Of a DNA stretch of 64,000 nt, positions 48,862-60,021 are shown in pieces. Both the position numbers and the translations under genes were made by a program. The notes below the pieces were generated by a model. That model saw only the letters and a program-made list of their open reading frames with translations. It searched no databases and was not told the origin of the DNA. The first letter of the stretch is position 1, and the number at the start of each line of letters is the position of its first letter. Source of the stretch: Syncephalastrum monosporum B8922 (Eukaryota; Mucoromycota; Mucoromycetes; Mucorales; Syncephalastraceae); the NCBI GenBank assembly GCA_000697355.1, contig JNEN01001220.1:62001-126000 (forward strand), in the 5' to 3' direction.

Positions 48862-51343
48862 GGTGGGAAGGACGAAGAGAAAAAAATCAGGTGGCTTTCC
48901 TGCCAATTTCATGCAATTTTGCACAATCGCAATCAAACGCTGGACGGCTAATATCCTGTCATGTTGTAGACAAGCTACGCTTTATTTTATTCTCATCATC
49001 AAACACATCACCAAGCTTATAAGCAGCTATCTTCTAGTGGATGTATGCTCAGACAAATTACAGGGAAGCAGATAACATCATGACAATGCTAGCATAGAAA
49101 ATACAGTATCATGCTCATCTGCAGTCCATGAGAAGTGGGAGCCGACCTATCTTGAACTTGCAACCCTCGCTCTTTGGCGGTGAACTAGGTTGAACTAAAT
49201 CCATAGTTTGAGAGTGATACTAAAATTAAGAAAAACAACGGATTGCAGGTTGGATGGTGCCACGGGGCCCGGGGACAGACAGCCTACAAAACGAAGCCTC
49301 TGATTATTAGGACACAGGTCGAGGCACAACTGTAAAAAGAATAAATGAGATACAGAAGCTTTTCTTTCTTTTCTTCATTACGAAACATGGTCTTGCTATC
49401 AGTATATAGGGTGCCTAAACATACGCCGGCGCAGTCGTACCCATATATCACACAAAATGTGAAACGGCCAATCTTCAGTAAAGTTGCGGGCAATGCGGCC
49501 ATCGCTTCAAGGTTTATCCCTGGAGCCTGTCTCGTCTCGTGCATTCCTATGCGTTTCCATCAATACCTGAGTAAATAGAAACTCATAAATTCGTACAATG
49601 TCGACTCAAACCCAGATTCAAGGTACTCCTTTTGCGGTTGGCTTCATCTCTTTGTCCATTTATCACTTTGTTCCTTTTTTGCTTTTCCCTATTTTCTTAC
49701 ATTATGTTGTCTTTGTTATTATTGCTTGTAGTCAGATATCTCACATAGGACTACTGTTCCTGTGGTCTAACTATAGACAGTGAAATGCATGCATATTATT
49801 ATGCAGGAGGCACATTGTTGCAGTCACTCATGTACGAATGAACTTTGAGCGCAGCAGTCACCTAACTGATCTGCAGCTGTTGAGTGCTGCTGATCGTCAT
49901 GAGAAAATGTATGAATGCTCATCTTTTGCCACGTAACATGGGAGAAGCCCACGTCTTTGCTTGTACTCAGCGTGCAGCCACATAATGTGTATCGTCAACT
50001 GAGCGATCGGTGCTTCAACAATATGCATAGCATAGCACCGTGTTGGACCACATCGTTCGTTTACGATGCGCTTTCCCCCTACCATGTGCATTTTCTTAAC
50101 AGCATAGATGCTTTGCTTTACCGTTAGACGTACATATACATACGTACGTATGTTTTCTCTGAATCAGATAATGAACTGCCCCTATCTTGGATTACTCACC
50201 TAAACACGATCGCGATTATATGGCGAAAGGGTAATAGCAAATCGACTTACTGCTGGGCTCATCGATACGGCCACAAGCAACGCCCTAGTCCGCAAAATAT
50301 CGTTCTTACTGCAAGGCACCGCCATACTTTTAGGTGATAGGCTACCGTTATTACCGTGCATCTTATCCACCTCATGCTAGTACCTAATACAATCATTTCG
50401 TTCATCTTTGTACAATAGACGCGGACCAGCACACTCGTATTTTCGGCAACCAGTAAGGTTTTAGTAGATGCGTGAACGTCTGTGTGCGTAGCACACCAGC
50501 GCATAGTTCTGTGCTACTATCGGCCGTGCATGCGCATATACAGACAAGCTCCCGTTGACAGAAGACTTGACCGGAAGTATAGGTTATGTTGTGAGTCTGT
50601 ATGCGGGAGGAATTAATACTGTAATGAGTAATATGCACACACGCGCGGTGATCTGGTGAATACGCATGACGTCTACAGTCAAAGCATCTTGCCATTTGGT
50701 ATATTAACAGTGAAGGGCCTCTAGATAGCTATTGTAGCTCCTTGTTGTAGAAAAAAAAAAAGCTTTACAATAGTCTCGCGGATAAATTATACCTTCTTTT
50801 GATTCCCCCCCCCCGGGAGCGTATAACTTATCCGCGCAACTACTGTAGTTCCGTAAATCGCGCAGGAAACGAAACTGATTTACATATAGACTCACGAATA
50901 TATCGGCTTCGTGCTATTCTTCAGATGCCAAGGTCGACAAACGCGCATGTAAGCTCACCCCATACATATATGACATACTTCTCTCCTCTAGCTCAAGTAT
51001 GCGGGATGTAGAACATATATTGTACTCTCAGTGAGCAAGTCAGCAAAGATCACAAGATACCAGGCTCTTTTTACGTGCTGTGACAAATAAATCAAAAAAA
51101 GGCCTACAAGACTACCTTGTGTAACAATACAAGAAAGGCTACATCAACAAGGAGGTCCAAGGAGCATTTTGCATATATATGATATCACCATCTTTGGGAG
51201 CAGAAAAGTGAGGGGGATAAGCGGGATTACAGGTTAGGTACACATATGCATCAAGCAATGCATACGGAAGCGTGTGTGCCAAAAAAAGAAAGTAAGAGTA
51301 AAAAAAGGACAAAAGCAAGAACATACACGCGCATTCATGCATA
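48862..51343. other. Large intergenic region without a supported gene (2.5 kb)
   Basis: It lies between the DHX33-like start and the hexokinase stop (both minus). It contains a 10-C run (50805-50814) in the loop of an imperfect 28-bp inverted repeat (50765-50848). An ATG at 49598 followed by a plausible donor (CAAGGTACTC) has no acceptable continuation. No tRNA is recognised. Confidence 0.5.
50765..50848. repeat. Imperfect inverted repeat (28-bp arms, 28-nt loop with poly-C)
   Basis: The left arm 50765-50792 and right arm 50821-50848 pair with 5 mismatches in 28. The best-matching inner part is CGCGGATAA(A/G)TTATAC, with one mismatch in 15. The loop contains ten consecutive C followed by GGG. 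No flanking target-site duplication is obvious. Confidence 0.75.
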
Positions 51344-53489
51344 TTACGTGTGTTTTTTCTCCGTCGTTGCCAATGCACGCCGATTACGGAGCTGCTTTTT
51401 ACGAGCGAACCATGCCTTGACATTGCGTGTGAGTTGAATAATAGGGTCGCTGAGGCAGGATGGTACGAAAGGATCATCATCGTACTTCGTAGTTCTATGA
51501 AAACAGACACGTTAAAGTTCCACAATTACATCCACCAGGAAACAAGTTTCAGCCCATACCTTTTTGGAGCATACATCATAGCAACGAGCGCACCGCCGAT
51601 ACTGGCGCCGTCATTGGCAACGTCGATATGAACCTGTTTACTACCATCGAACCACCGGTCTATCACAGCTTGTATACGCTCTGGCATCAGCGGATACTTT
51701 TCAAAAGTTGATCCGTTGATGCCTATGTACACATCGTGGTCAGTGATCTGCTGCTGTTCAATAAGGGAGACGATCGCTGCGGCCAATAATGCGGCTGCGC
51801 GGGATGACACCGTGCGGCAAATACATCCAAATAAATGGGCATCCTGTAGTGTGGGGCTATAATGGCATTCAGGTCCATTCATAGTGCTGTTCTGACTACT
51901 CTTGCTGTCGGTATCGTGTGGAAACGACATGTTAAAATGCAGGAGGCGGTCTTCGTCGGATTCTCTCCTGTCAGTAAAAAAAAAAAAGTAGTCATTAGGA
52001 TCGAGAACTTGAAAAAAGCAATTCGATTAGATACCCTTCAAAATCACTCATAGCTGCCGTAGTATACTGCCAAGGCTCTTGCAGCTCGGCAGGTAGATGT
52101 CCGTCGAACAGATAACGTTGATCAATTAGCTCCACGGCAATAAGGCGCGTAAGTTCACCTAAATAGGCTCCTGACATCATTTTCTCATAGGGTTGAAAAT
52201 CGGGTTGAGAATGACTCTGATCAAGGGAGATGTCAAAGCGGGTGAGAGGGAGATAACTGGGGCTACCAAAGATGTCAAGTTCGGTATTCAAAAGCATCAT
52301 GTCGCCATTTGTTGATGCATGTTTGCTGCCACTGCTGCTGTTCTTGTTCTTGTTCTCGTTGTTGGCATAGTGCGACAGCTTGCGGATACGCGCCACTTTC
52401 TCGTTATACGCTGCATTCCCCCCTGTTCCATAGATCAGCGCTCCCGCCGTTCTGGGTTGCTTGTACGCATGTGCCACTAAAGCACCCACTGCATCGTTAA
52501 GAATGGCAGTGACAACGACTTGCAGTGCCTATAGATAATCGATGTGTTCCTGTATAAGTACAAATGTGGAACGTCCACTCCCCCGTCCCCGTCCCAAATC
52601 CTGTCCCCTCTTATCGGCGTCAGTTATAGAGAACACAAAAAGGAGAGAGGAAGATCGACGACTTGTACACTGTGGGTTAACATATGTAACTATCTGCCGC
52701 GCACGAGCGCATGCACATGCATGCAGCAGCTCCGTATGCGAAAAAAATATGGAAGAGAAACTTGACACCACCTAGCACACCAGCCACATGCCACTTCATT
52801 ACTGCCTTTGTCTAATACTTGCCTTGCGTTTAAAAGCATCATGAAATAACGTCGCTAGATCTTGGCCGTCGATACCTTCCAGGGTAAATCCCTTGCCCAT
52901 GCGCAGAACCTTGCCGGTAGATAAACTTGACTGACTATAATGACGTAGTTGTATAGTGTCAATAAATGCCCATACATATCCGCATGAAAGGAAAAAAAAA
53001 GAGGTAAAAAGGGAGCACAGGGGCAGGGGGATTGCTGTATGCGGGGCGGAGATGGACGAAGCTGACTTACTCCAGTGGAAAGCTCCAGCTCACACCCATC
53101 GCCAGACGTCGACGGGTCATGCGGAGCTCTACAAGTAACCCGTGCACTGCATCTGCAATCCAGTCAAAGAAAACGTCTACGGTGCCTGTGCGTTGTGCGT
53201 TCGTAATGGTTTGACGCATTTCCTTGATGACGACGACAACACCAGCGCCTCGTAGCTCGACGGCCGATACTCGCAAATGACTGCCACCCAGATCGAGCGC
53301 CAAAAATGTGCCCGTTTCATCGCCAGTCGGTAGTCGTGTTACATATGATGGAATCATAGTGGCCAAACCAGAGGCGGATGTTGTGTTCAGGCCATGAGTG
53401 TATTCGTCGCGAAATCCATTCACGATAGCTTTGAATCGGTCATCGTTGATCTCGAACTCTTGAGCGATACTGTGGAGTGGATCTGCCAT
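51344..53489 (-). CDS. Hexokinase-family sugar kinase, divergent
   Basis: Five exons: 53489-53071, 52934-52823, 52528-52035, 51967-51560 and 51494-51344, encoding 527 residues. The phosphate-1 motif is LALDLGGSHLRV (about 64-75), where hexokinases usually have GGTN. The sugar loop is SFPLDQSSLSTGKV followed by LRMGKGF, where WTKGF is usual. The catalytic Asp is present (NDAVGAL, D189). GTGGNAAYNE, NTEL (normally NTEW), EKMMSGAYLGEL and IGINGSTFEKYP follow. A low-complexity insert (KNKNSSSGSKHAS) and a basic C-terminal tail (about 25 residues) are extra. The catalytic Asp and ATP motifs are intact, but several sugar-site residues differ, so it may be a specialised glucokinase or a regulatory hexokinase-like protein. 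The second intron (52822-52529) is GC-AG and 294 nt long. Confidence 0.88.
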
Positions 53490-54195
53490 ATTGAGTGGTA
53501 GTTGAAAAGAGGAAAGATAGGAAGAGAAAGAAAGGAAGAAAAGAAAGCGTGCGCCTGTGTGCGTGGGTGTGAGAGAGTTAGTGCGCAAAGCCTTAAATCT
53601 TATGGTGTCTCTTAGGTAATCCAATAAAAGGGGCAGCAGTTCGTCGTACCTCGGTGCAACATCGACCCTTTAAGGGCCCTTTATCCTTCTTGGCTCATCA
53701 CATGGAACTTCGTCCTTGTTCAAGGTGTAACCTCTATTGTGATAGCAATTGAGAAGATTTGTGTTTTGGTCTCTTATTTTCTCTTTTTACCCGGTAAACA
53801 CGATGACCTCGGAGTCCAGGACAGCGTAGCTTTTTATAATTAGCAGATAAAAACAGATAATTATATACAGATACACAGCCACAATGGGTGACTTGAACCA
53901 TAAAATGGAGTACTTGTAGCGGGGAAGTGAAAGGGGAAGAAGTCCAGCCTTCTCTCTCGATATAATGTCGCACAATCGGGCCCATTCAGGTTATAGATCT
54001 TCTTTTAGCTTGATGCCCTCCAATCGAAAAATAAACTTGGTCTCATCAGCGGCATCTCCCCACGTGGCCTAGCCCAAAGTAGACATACGCTTTTTCGTTT
54101 CACATTCTGATATCTTCCACTCGGTTGGAAAGAGTAAGCTAGAAATTTATCGCTAAGTAATATTTCATAAGGTAAAGCTACAAGGCCGTATAAAG
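53490..54195. other. Intergenic region between the hexokinase start and the CUE-gene stop
   Basis: This 0.7-kb stretch holds the hexokinase promoter and the 3' flank of the CUE-domain gene. The purine-rich stretch near 53510-53560 (CT-rich on the coding strand) is leader-like. No gene is recognised. Confidence 0.55.
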
Positions 54196-55535
54196 TCAGT
54201 TCTTCTTCTCGGTCGGCTTCTTATCGTGCTCTACAAGAAGCGAGATGTAACTCAGCGATAAAGTAATATTATCCAGTGAAGTTGGTCTTACCAGGCAAGT
54301 CATCTTCAACGTCCACCAGGTCATCGTCGTCCGAGTCGTCCTCATCTCGAATCACGTAGGATCGTCTTTGCTCTTCTTCCGCCGGTGCATTGGACGCCGT
54401 GGAGAGTTTGGGTGGAGATACTGTTGCTGGCGCAGCTGTCGGCGGAGATGACACTTTGTCAGGTGCGGTAAGGGTGACGGTGTCACCTAAAGAAATACAC
54501 ACGCATTCCATAGTTAACCATCGGTCACCGCGCAAGTCGAAAGAAAAATAAAAAATGACTCACCATCCAATGGCGGCTCTTGTTGTTGTTGTCGTTGTTG
54601 TTGTTGTTGATGCTGCTGCTGCTGACTCGGACGCGGCTCTGTGTGTTTAGACGAATTGCACGTGTAATGAGAGACCAGTTCATATCTCGTCGCTGGCTAT
54701 TGTTTACCTCGGTTCTGCCAATAGCGTTCTTCCTGGGCCATGCGACGAGCGAGTTCTTCGTCGGCGCGGATCTGATCCTCAACCGAGCGCTCACGTGCAT
54801 GGCTGGGAGATGGATTGACGTGGATAACACCTGGTTCATTATCACCATAAATGTCGGTCGAGTGGTGTGTCGTGGTTGGAGCAGGTCGGCCTGTTTGGGC
54901 GTACACGTCATTATCGGATAGTCTCAAGGCTGACACATCGCCTGCCAATAGATCATCGCCTTCATCGCTGGGAAGGCCCCTTTTTCACACATATATATGT
55001 CGTAAGTGCCAATTGCTTTGTCCTGACCAGCCCGAAGAAATACCTGTATTGAGCATTGGTAGCAGGCATGGATGTGCCTCCCGGGCTTGCAGGGGCAGGT
55101 GAGCGTCCTGTCCGGAATTGCGTATACAAGTCCATGACCTTCTTCTTGGCAGCTAGGGAGATCTATGTCAGAATATCCGTAACCTGCCTCATTTATGCTG
55201 AATTTACCGTTAGCGCCCTCCAGGACTCGTTCTTTGATGATGGGGAGGTCCTCTTCGAAGAGCATATTAGATTAAATGTCTTATCAAGTGGCTGCCTGTG
55301 TACCTTGGAAGTTGAAGAGAGGCTGATCATCTTCGGCCTGCTGCTGCTGTTGCTGGCGCTGACCTAGTTTATAGTTGAATTTGGGTCAGGTAAAGGTGTG
55401 TAAAGGTATGTGACACATGTGTAAAATTATATAGGAAGGTGCTTACGGTATTGCTGCACACGCGCACGCTCGTCCTCCATAGCCAACTGGCGAGCATATT
55501 CTTCGTCAAGACGCATCTGTTCATCGACGGAGCGA

Positions 55536-55566
<31 letters not shown>

Positions 55567-56149
55567 GCTCCTGGTAATAACCATAAGGCGCATTGGTAGT
55601 TGGGCCTTGGGCACTAGGTCTAGGCGGCATAGGCGGAGCTGGAGCGTCCTGCTGCTGTGTGGGCTGCCCAGGCTGAGAAGGTCGAGGAGGCTGCTCAGGG
55701 GTGTAGTTCGGATCAGACATGCCAAGAAGCACTTCAAATGAGCGCTCAACATTACCACCTTGGCTGTCAACAATGGCCTCAATGATTTCGACGTCGGTGT
55801 CTGGGAAGGCTTCTTTTAGAGTACGCACGCTGGGAGGCAGATCGTCCAAGTTTTGCTGACGAGTGGGTTCAGCTCCTGTCGTCTGCTCCTGCTGCCCCTG
55901 CTGCTCCTGCTGTTGCTCGTGCTGCTCCTGCGTTTGGGTTTGGTGCTCTGTTGACAATGCGCCTTTAGGCTGTTGTTCGTGTTCCTGTTCAGCTTGACTC
56001 TCCAGAGGAGAAGTGGGTGTGGGCGAGTGTTCACGCGCAACAGGGCTTTCGGAAGATTGTTGCGGACTGGACGCGTCCTTGGAAGGAGAGGTCAAAGGAG
56101 AATTCTCATCTCTTTCCTTTACATCATCAGATTTATGTTGCTCGGACAT
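54196..56149 (-). CDS. CUE-domain ubiquitin-binding protein (Cue5-like)
   Basis: Eight exons: 56149-55447, 55363-55304, 55252-55208, 55152-55044, 54979-54708, 54638-54564, 54486-54292 and 54230-54196, encoding 497 residues. Residues 1-105 are Ser/Pro/Glu/Gln-rich. A CUE domain covers about 107-148 (VRTLKEAFPDTDVEIIEAIV, ending SFEVLLGMSDP). Then come a Pro-rich linker, poly-Gln (about 10 Gln), two similar charged helices (VDEQMRLDEEYARQLAMEDE and VEDQIRADEELARRMAQEER), a second Gln/His-rich stretch and an acidic tail ending EKKN. CUE domains bind ubiquitin, and yeast Cue5 links ubiquitinated cargo to Atg8. I see no unambiguous Atg8-interaction motif. The duplicated charged helix is also seen in other fungal CUE proteins. 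Small exons at 55252-55208 and 55152-55044 were placed by frame. Confidence 0.85.
55538..55561 (-). repeat. (CAG)8 coding trinucleotide run, poly-Gln
   Basis: Eight uninterrupted CAG codons (CTG on the plus strand) lie in the first exon of the CUE-domain gene. They are followed by mixed CAG/CAA codons, giving about ten glutamines. The length may vary between strains. Confidence 0.9.
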
Positions 56150-56328
56150 GGTGTTTAGCGTGTATGTGCGTGTTCGTGTGCAAGAAAAAGCAACCACTTT
56201 TGGTAGAAGCCAAGAAGACGGATTCCCATTTTTAAAAGGGCGCCAAGCTATTTCCCTCCCTTCCATGCATAAAATGTAAAGCACGGCTATGAACTGCGTT
56301 TGCTGATGTTATGTTATGTTATACCCAG

Positions 56329-57293
56329 TTAAATGACGATAATTAGTACAAGTAAAACTATTAAGACTACAATAAGACAGCAAATGCAATAGCCAGACTT
56401 GGACTCTAGAGACGATGCATCACATGAATAACTATCACCGCTCCACTTCAAGAATAATCGTTACCTTCTTCTTTCTTCAGTATATGGGTGACCTTGCCCA
56501 TTGCGCGTTTCAGTCTTCCTTGCGATCGGTCCACATGGTCGCCAAGCTCATCCAATATACTGTTTTGTAATGCAGGAGTAAGTCTACGTACTGCGCAATC
56601 TTGGCAACACGTACATCACATGATCATCGATCTCTCGATTCATTGTGCCAGCGATATCCTTGAGGTTTCCCAACGTGCCCGACATACTATCCAAGTGTGT
56701 ATCTTGCTCCTGCATCATTATCTACATGATATCAGTGTTAGATTAGGTCATATACATCAGAAAGCTTTACCATTTGCTGCTGCTGCTCATTTTCGATAAG
56801 TCGGTCATTATGCTGTTGAGAAGACCCTTCGCCAAAACCCGGTTCCTATTATCGCACTTAATAACTTTCTTTGAAGAAAATAAAATAGGTTCACACACAT
56901 TGCGACGTTTGGGTGGATTAGCCATGGTATTGCGCATTTTTTGTATAGAGTTGCGTGATTGGGCCAGGAACGATCGTCGTGAGTTGAGCTCAGAAGTGGT
57001 CAGGTTGAACTTTTCTGGATTGGACTGGGAGACAGAGAAGGCCTCATCGAGGTCGTCTAAGTCTTGTTCTATGGCTTCCAGGCTAGAATGTAACTCATCG
57101 GCTGTCCACACAAGTTCTTGGTTCGAAGGAGAAGAAACCGTTTGTTGAATGCGTTTCCAGGAATCAAAGAGCGTCGACGCATTTTCAAGCTGCTCTTGCA
57201 CTTGTCTGTCGTTTGGCTCACGTAAGAATAGACGTAATGGAGAGGCATAGGCTATTCTTACTGCTTCACCACAAGGAAAGGGTCATTCTCCAT
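56329..57293 (-). CDS. TLG1: Syntaxin-6/Tlg1-type Qc-SNARE
   Basis: Six exons: 57293-57262, 57205-56899, 56845-56771, 56721-56615, 56559-56465 and 56405-56329, encoding 230 residues (yeast Tlg1 has 224). MENDPFLVVKQQVQEQ is the syntaxin-6 N-terminal signature, followed by the helical N-domain (WTADELHSSLEAIEQDLDDL; NSRRSFLAQSRNSI). A SNARE motif spans about 137-203 (LIENEQQQQMIMMQEQDTHL; TLGNLKDIAGTMNREID), with the ionic-layer Gln expected in MQEQDTHLDS. A C-terminal anchor (CICCLIVVLIVLLVLIIVI) ends the protein. It should act in endosome-to-Golgi and early endosome fusion. All five junctions keep frame. Confidence 0.94.
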
Positions 57294-57564
57294 GGCAAAT
57301 AAAGCCTACTCGCGCTTTCTACTTGACCGCCCACCCGGGTTTCAATGCACTTCCCCATTTGGAAATTGGTTTCTGTGCATCGTGTAAACTTCCATTCCGT
57401 TATCAAGCAAACAAAAAGAACGAAGCAACGGGAGCCATCTTATGAAGCAATATCATTACAGTATGCTCCTTCTAGGCTAAACTTTAATGAAATTTTAGTG
57501 AAGATCTCCACGTTTCTGGGATAAGTACTCATAAGAACGGTTTCTTGGCGTGAAATTGTGCAAC

Positions 57565-59298
57565 ATGGCAACACCTCTTTCACATACAATTATGCACCGC
57601 GTCTTGCTGACACCGCTCCTGCTGCTATTGGCTACTTTGGTAGTCTCCTCTCGCGCGCACGATGCTCATCAACAGCCGTTTGGACTGGCAAAGGAAACTT
57701 CGGTAGCATCTTGGCTCTTTTTTCTCTACGTTGTATGCAATGTGTAAATGAACTCATCATGGTGGAAAGATTGATTCCATTCTCTCACGCCACGATCAAG
57801 TCGATGCTGCCACTGCACACCTCAAGAAGTTTCAGGGTGGAGACACTCTGGCCTATGTTACCCCCTGGAACAATCGAGGTACGCGCTCAGTATATACATG
57901 TTTGCGCGAGGCCGTTACATTGACCGGTTCGTGACACATCCATTTTTAATCCAGGATATGACATCGTCAAGATATTCAAGGGCAAATTCGATTAGTACGT
58001 CGTAGAATACATATAAATTACCGATATTAACTCGCCTTCATCAGTTTATCTCCCGTCTGGTTTTATGTGGAACGAAGGTAATCACAAAGCTTACGATTTC
58101 TAGTTCCTTCTTTTGTATGAGTCTTATAGAGCGTCAACTCTAGATCGGGCCAATATGTTCTTCTCGGTGAGCATGATGTCGATAGCAGTGTAAGTGGTGG
58201 TCTACGCAGAAAGAAATTAAAATATTTATCGAGCCGCAAATCCTTTTCATATGCTTGTTTTAAAGTGGATGGAAGAAGTCCGCGATGGACCCATGGGACG
58301 TGTCGTACCACGGTTCCAGTTCCGTGGCTGGCAAATTGAAGATTTTCAGATGCTGGCCACCGATCCAAGCGCAGGAACACAACTTGTTGACCTGCTGATT
58401 CATCAAGTTCTGTAAGTATTTCAGAAAATGATGAAGAAGCAGTGTCACTCATATGCTCTTCTTGTGTAGGAAACATGGGTTTGACGGCTTGGTCCTCGAG
58501 TGCGGTTACCCTTCCTTTTTTCCTCGCATGATTGAGCAACTCGCTGCTGCTCTCCACAAGGAAGCCAAAGTATTGATCGTAGTCTTACCTCCTATGCGAA
58601 CAGAAGATTACAAGCAATGGATGAACGCAGATATCTTTGCCGCCATGGCCCATTTTGTCGACAGATTTAGTCTAATGACGTATGACTACTCTATGGATAA
58701 GACGTGAGTGTGTGCTCCCAACATATAATACGACGACTCACAGTTACATCAGCACGGGTGGCCCTGCTGCGCCTGTGGACTGGATTATGGATAATATCGA
58801 GGAACTCACCAACGATGACAATCGGCACCAACTTCTGCTTGGTTTAAGCCTGTATGCGGTCGCCTACGATGGTCATAGCCCCCAGCCTATGTTGATGAAG
58901 GATGCCTTGAAAGAATTACCCCACGCGAAATTGCATTGGGACGAGGGTAGCGAGGAACACTATGCGGAAGCGGAGGGCAAAACGATCTGGATGCCCACTC
59001 GCAAGGTACTCTAAACAAAGCCGCTCCATTAATTCTCTGTGGCAATGTGTCTAACAATAATATCGAACACTTTTACAGTCTATCCAAACTCGCATACATA
59101 TTGCTGAGGACTACGAAGGTATGATGTATTGACCCAGATCAATGAGGGTTTTAAGCTTTTCACGTCACTTCATAGTTGGCCTTTCTCTGTGGGAAGTCGG
59201 TCAGGGTCTCGATTACTTCGTAAGTGGATGGTTCGAAACATAGTTATATACAACAGCTTCTCACAGTATCATCATACACACAGTACGATTTATTCTGA
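57565..59298 (+). CDS. CHID1: Chitinase-domain-containing protein 1-like (GH18, CHID1)
   Basis: Eleven exons: 57565-57702, 57770-57878, 57955-57994, 58045-58077, 58132-58189, 58266-58411, 58470-58703, 58744-59005, 59079-59118, 59176-59219 and 59284-59298, encoding 372 residues (human CHID1 has 393). A hydrophobic signal segment (VLLTPLLLLLATLVV) sits at about 12-28. CHID1 landmarks follow: DTLAYVTPWNNRGYDIVKIF, FDYLSPVWFYVE, GRVVPRFQFRGW, HGFDGLVLECGYP (the position of the GH18 catalytic loop), VDRFSLMTYDYS, LLLGLSLYAVAYDG and SLWEVGQGLDYFYDLF. The protein should enter the secretory pathway. Human CHID1 is lysosomal/secreted and binds carbohydrate with weak or no chitinase activity. The shorter start at 57592 would also keep the signal segment. 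It is divergent from TLG1, with a 271-bp shared promoter. Confidence 0.92.
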
Positions 59299-60021
59299 GC
59301 TCGTTTCTTAATAAGACAACTATCACGCCATGCATGGTTACTGCTTGACATGGTCCGATTCTGGAAACTTGTTAATATGTTGCTTGGCCATATTATCATC
59401 CTTGTTTCCGATGTTGTTATACCTGATAGCGCGCTTTTTCATATAAATTCAGCTTTCTTTTGCACTTTAAATAAGCCTGAGCGCAAATTAAGTCCACACT
59501 TTTACGTACAGCTGGCACCGTAACGATGCAAGATCTTTCTGACATAGCACTATAAGGACCAAATTTGCCGTTGCCAAAGAGGCGCGTCAGCTCAACATCG
59601 AGATAACACAGTTACAAGGTACATAACGAGGGCAGTACATGGCCAGAAGATATACACGCATCCTTTTTAAACAAGGCGGCGGCCGCCACCAGCCGCTGGA
59701 AGAAGCTATCAAGGCAAAGGCGTCTGAGAGCCAGAATATAAAGCTATACCAATTAAGCAAGTGCCGGACCAGCCAATATCACTTGATGAGTACCATAATT
59801 TGTGTAATTAGCTGTTGTCATCAATTCACCAGAAATAAGACAAATCCCGAAAATATGATATGTACAGGCAATGGTAACGGTCAAAGTCCACTCCAATATA
59901 GCATAATTATGGAGCATAGGTATAATTTAATAGGATATTTACAGGAATTATTGGTACAAAAGTCTGCTTAGACGGAGGATCATTTTGGGAAAGGAGATAA
60001 AGAACGTACGAAAGAGCTTTG
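59299..60021. other. Convergent intergenic region (0.7 kb)
   Basis: It lies between the CHID1-like stop and the MAPKKK stop. A coding-like island of about 20 codons at 59557-59620, bounded by splice-like AG and GT, is noted separately. The open frame 59639-59971 (+) has no motifs. Confidence 0.5.

Noticed and set aside
49100..49200. A T-arm-like stretch (GGTTGCAAGTTCAAG on the minus strand) suggesting a tRNA
   Set aside because: No matching acceptor, D or anticodon stems could be folded around it.
49598..49783. ATG reading MSTQTQIQ followed by a donor-like GTACTC, suggesting a small spliced gene
   Set aside because: Each candidate acceptor gives a stop within a few codons or a product with no recognisable features.
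55439..55741. Leucine-rich plus-strand open frame opposite the CUE gene
   Set aside because: It is the antisense of CAG repeats (CTG read as Leu) and has no independent support.
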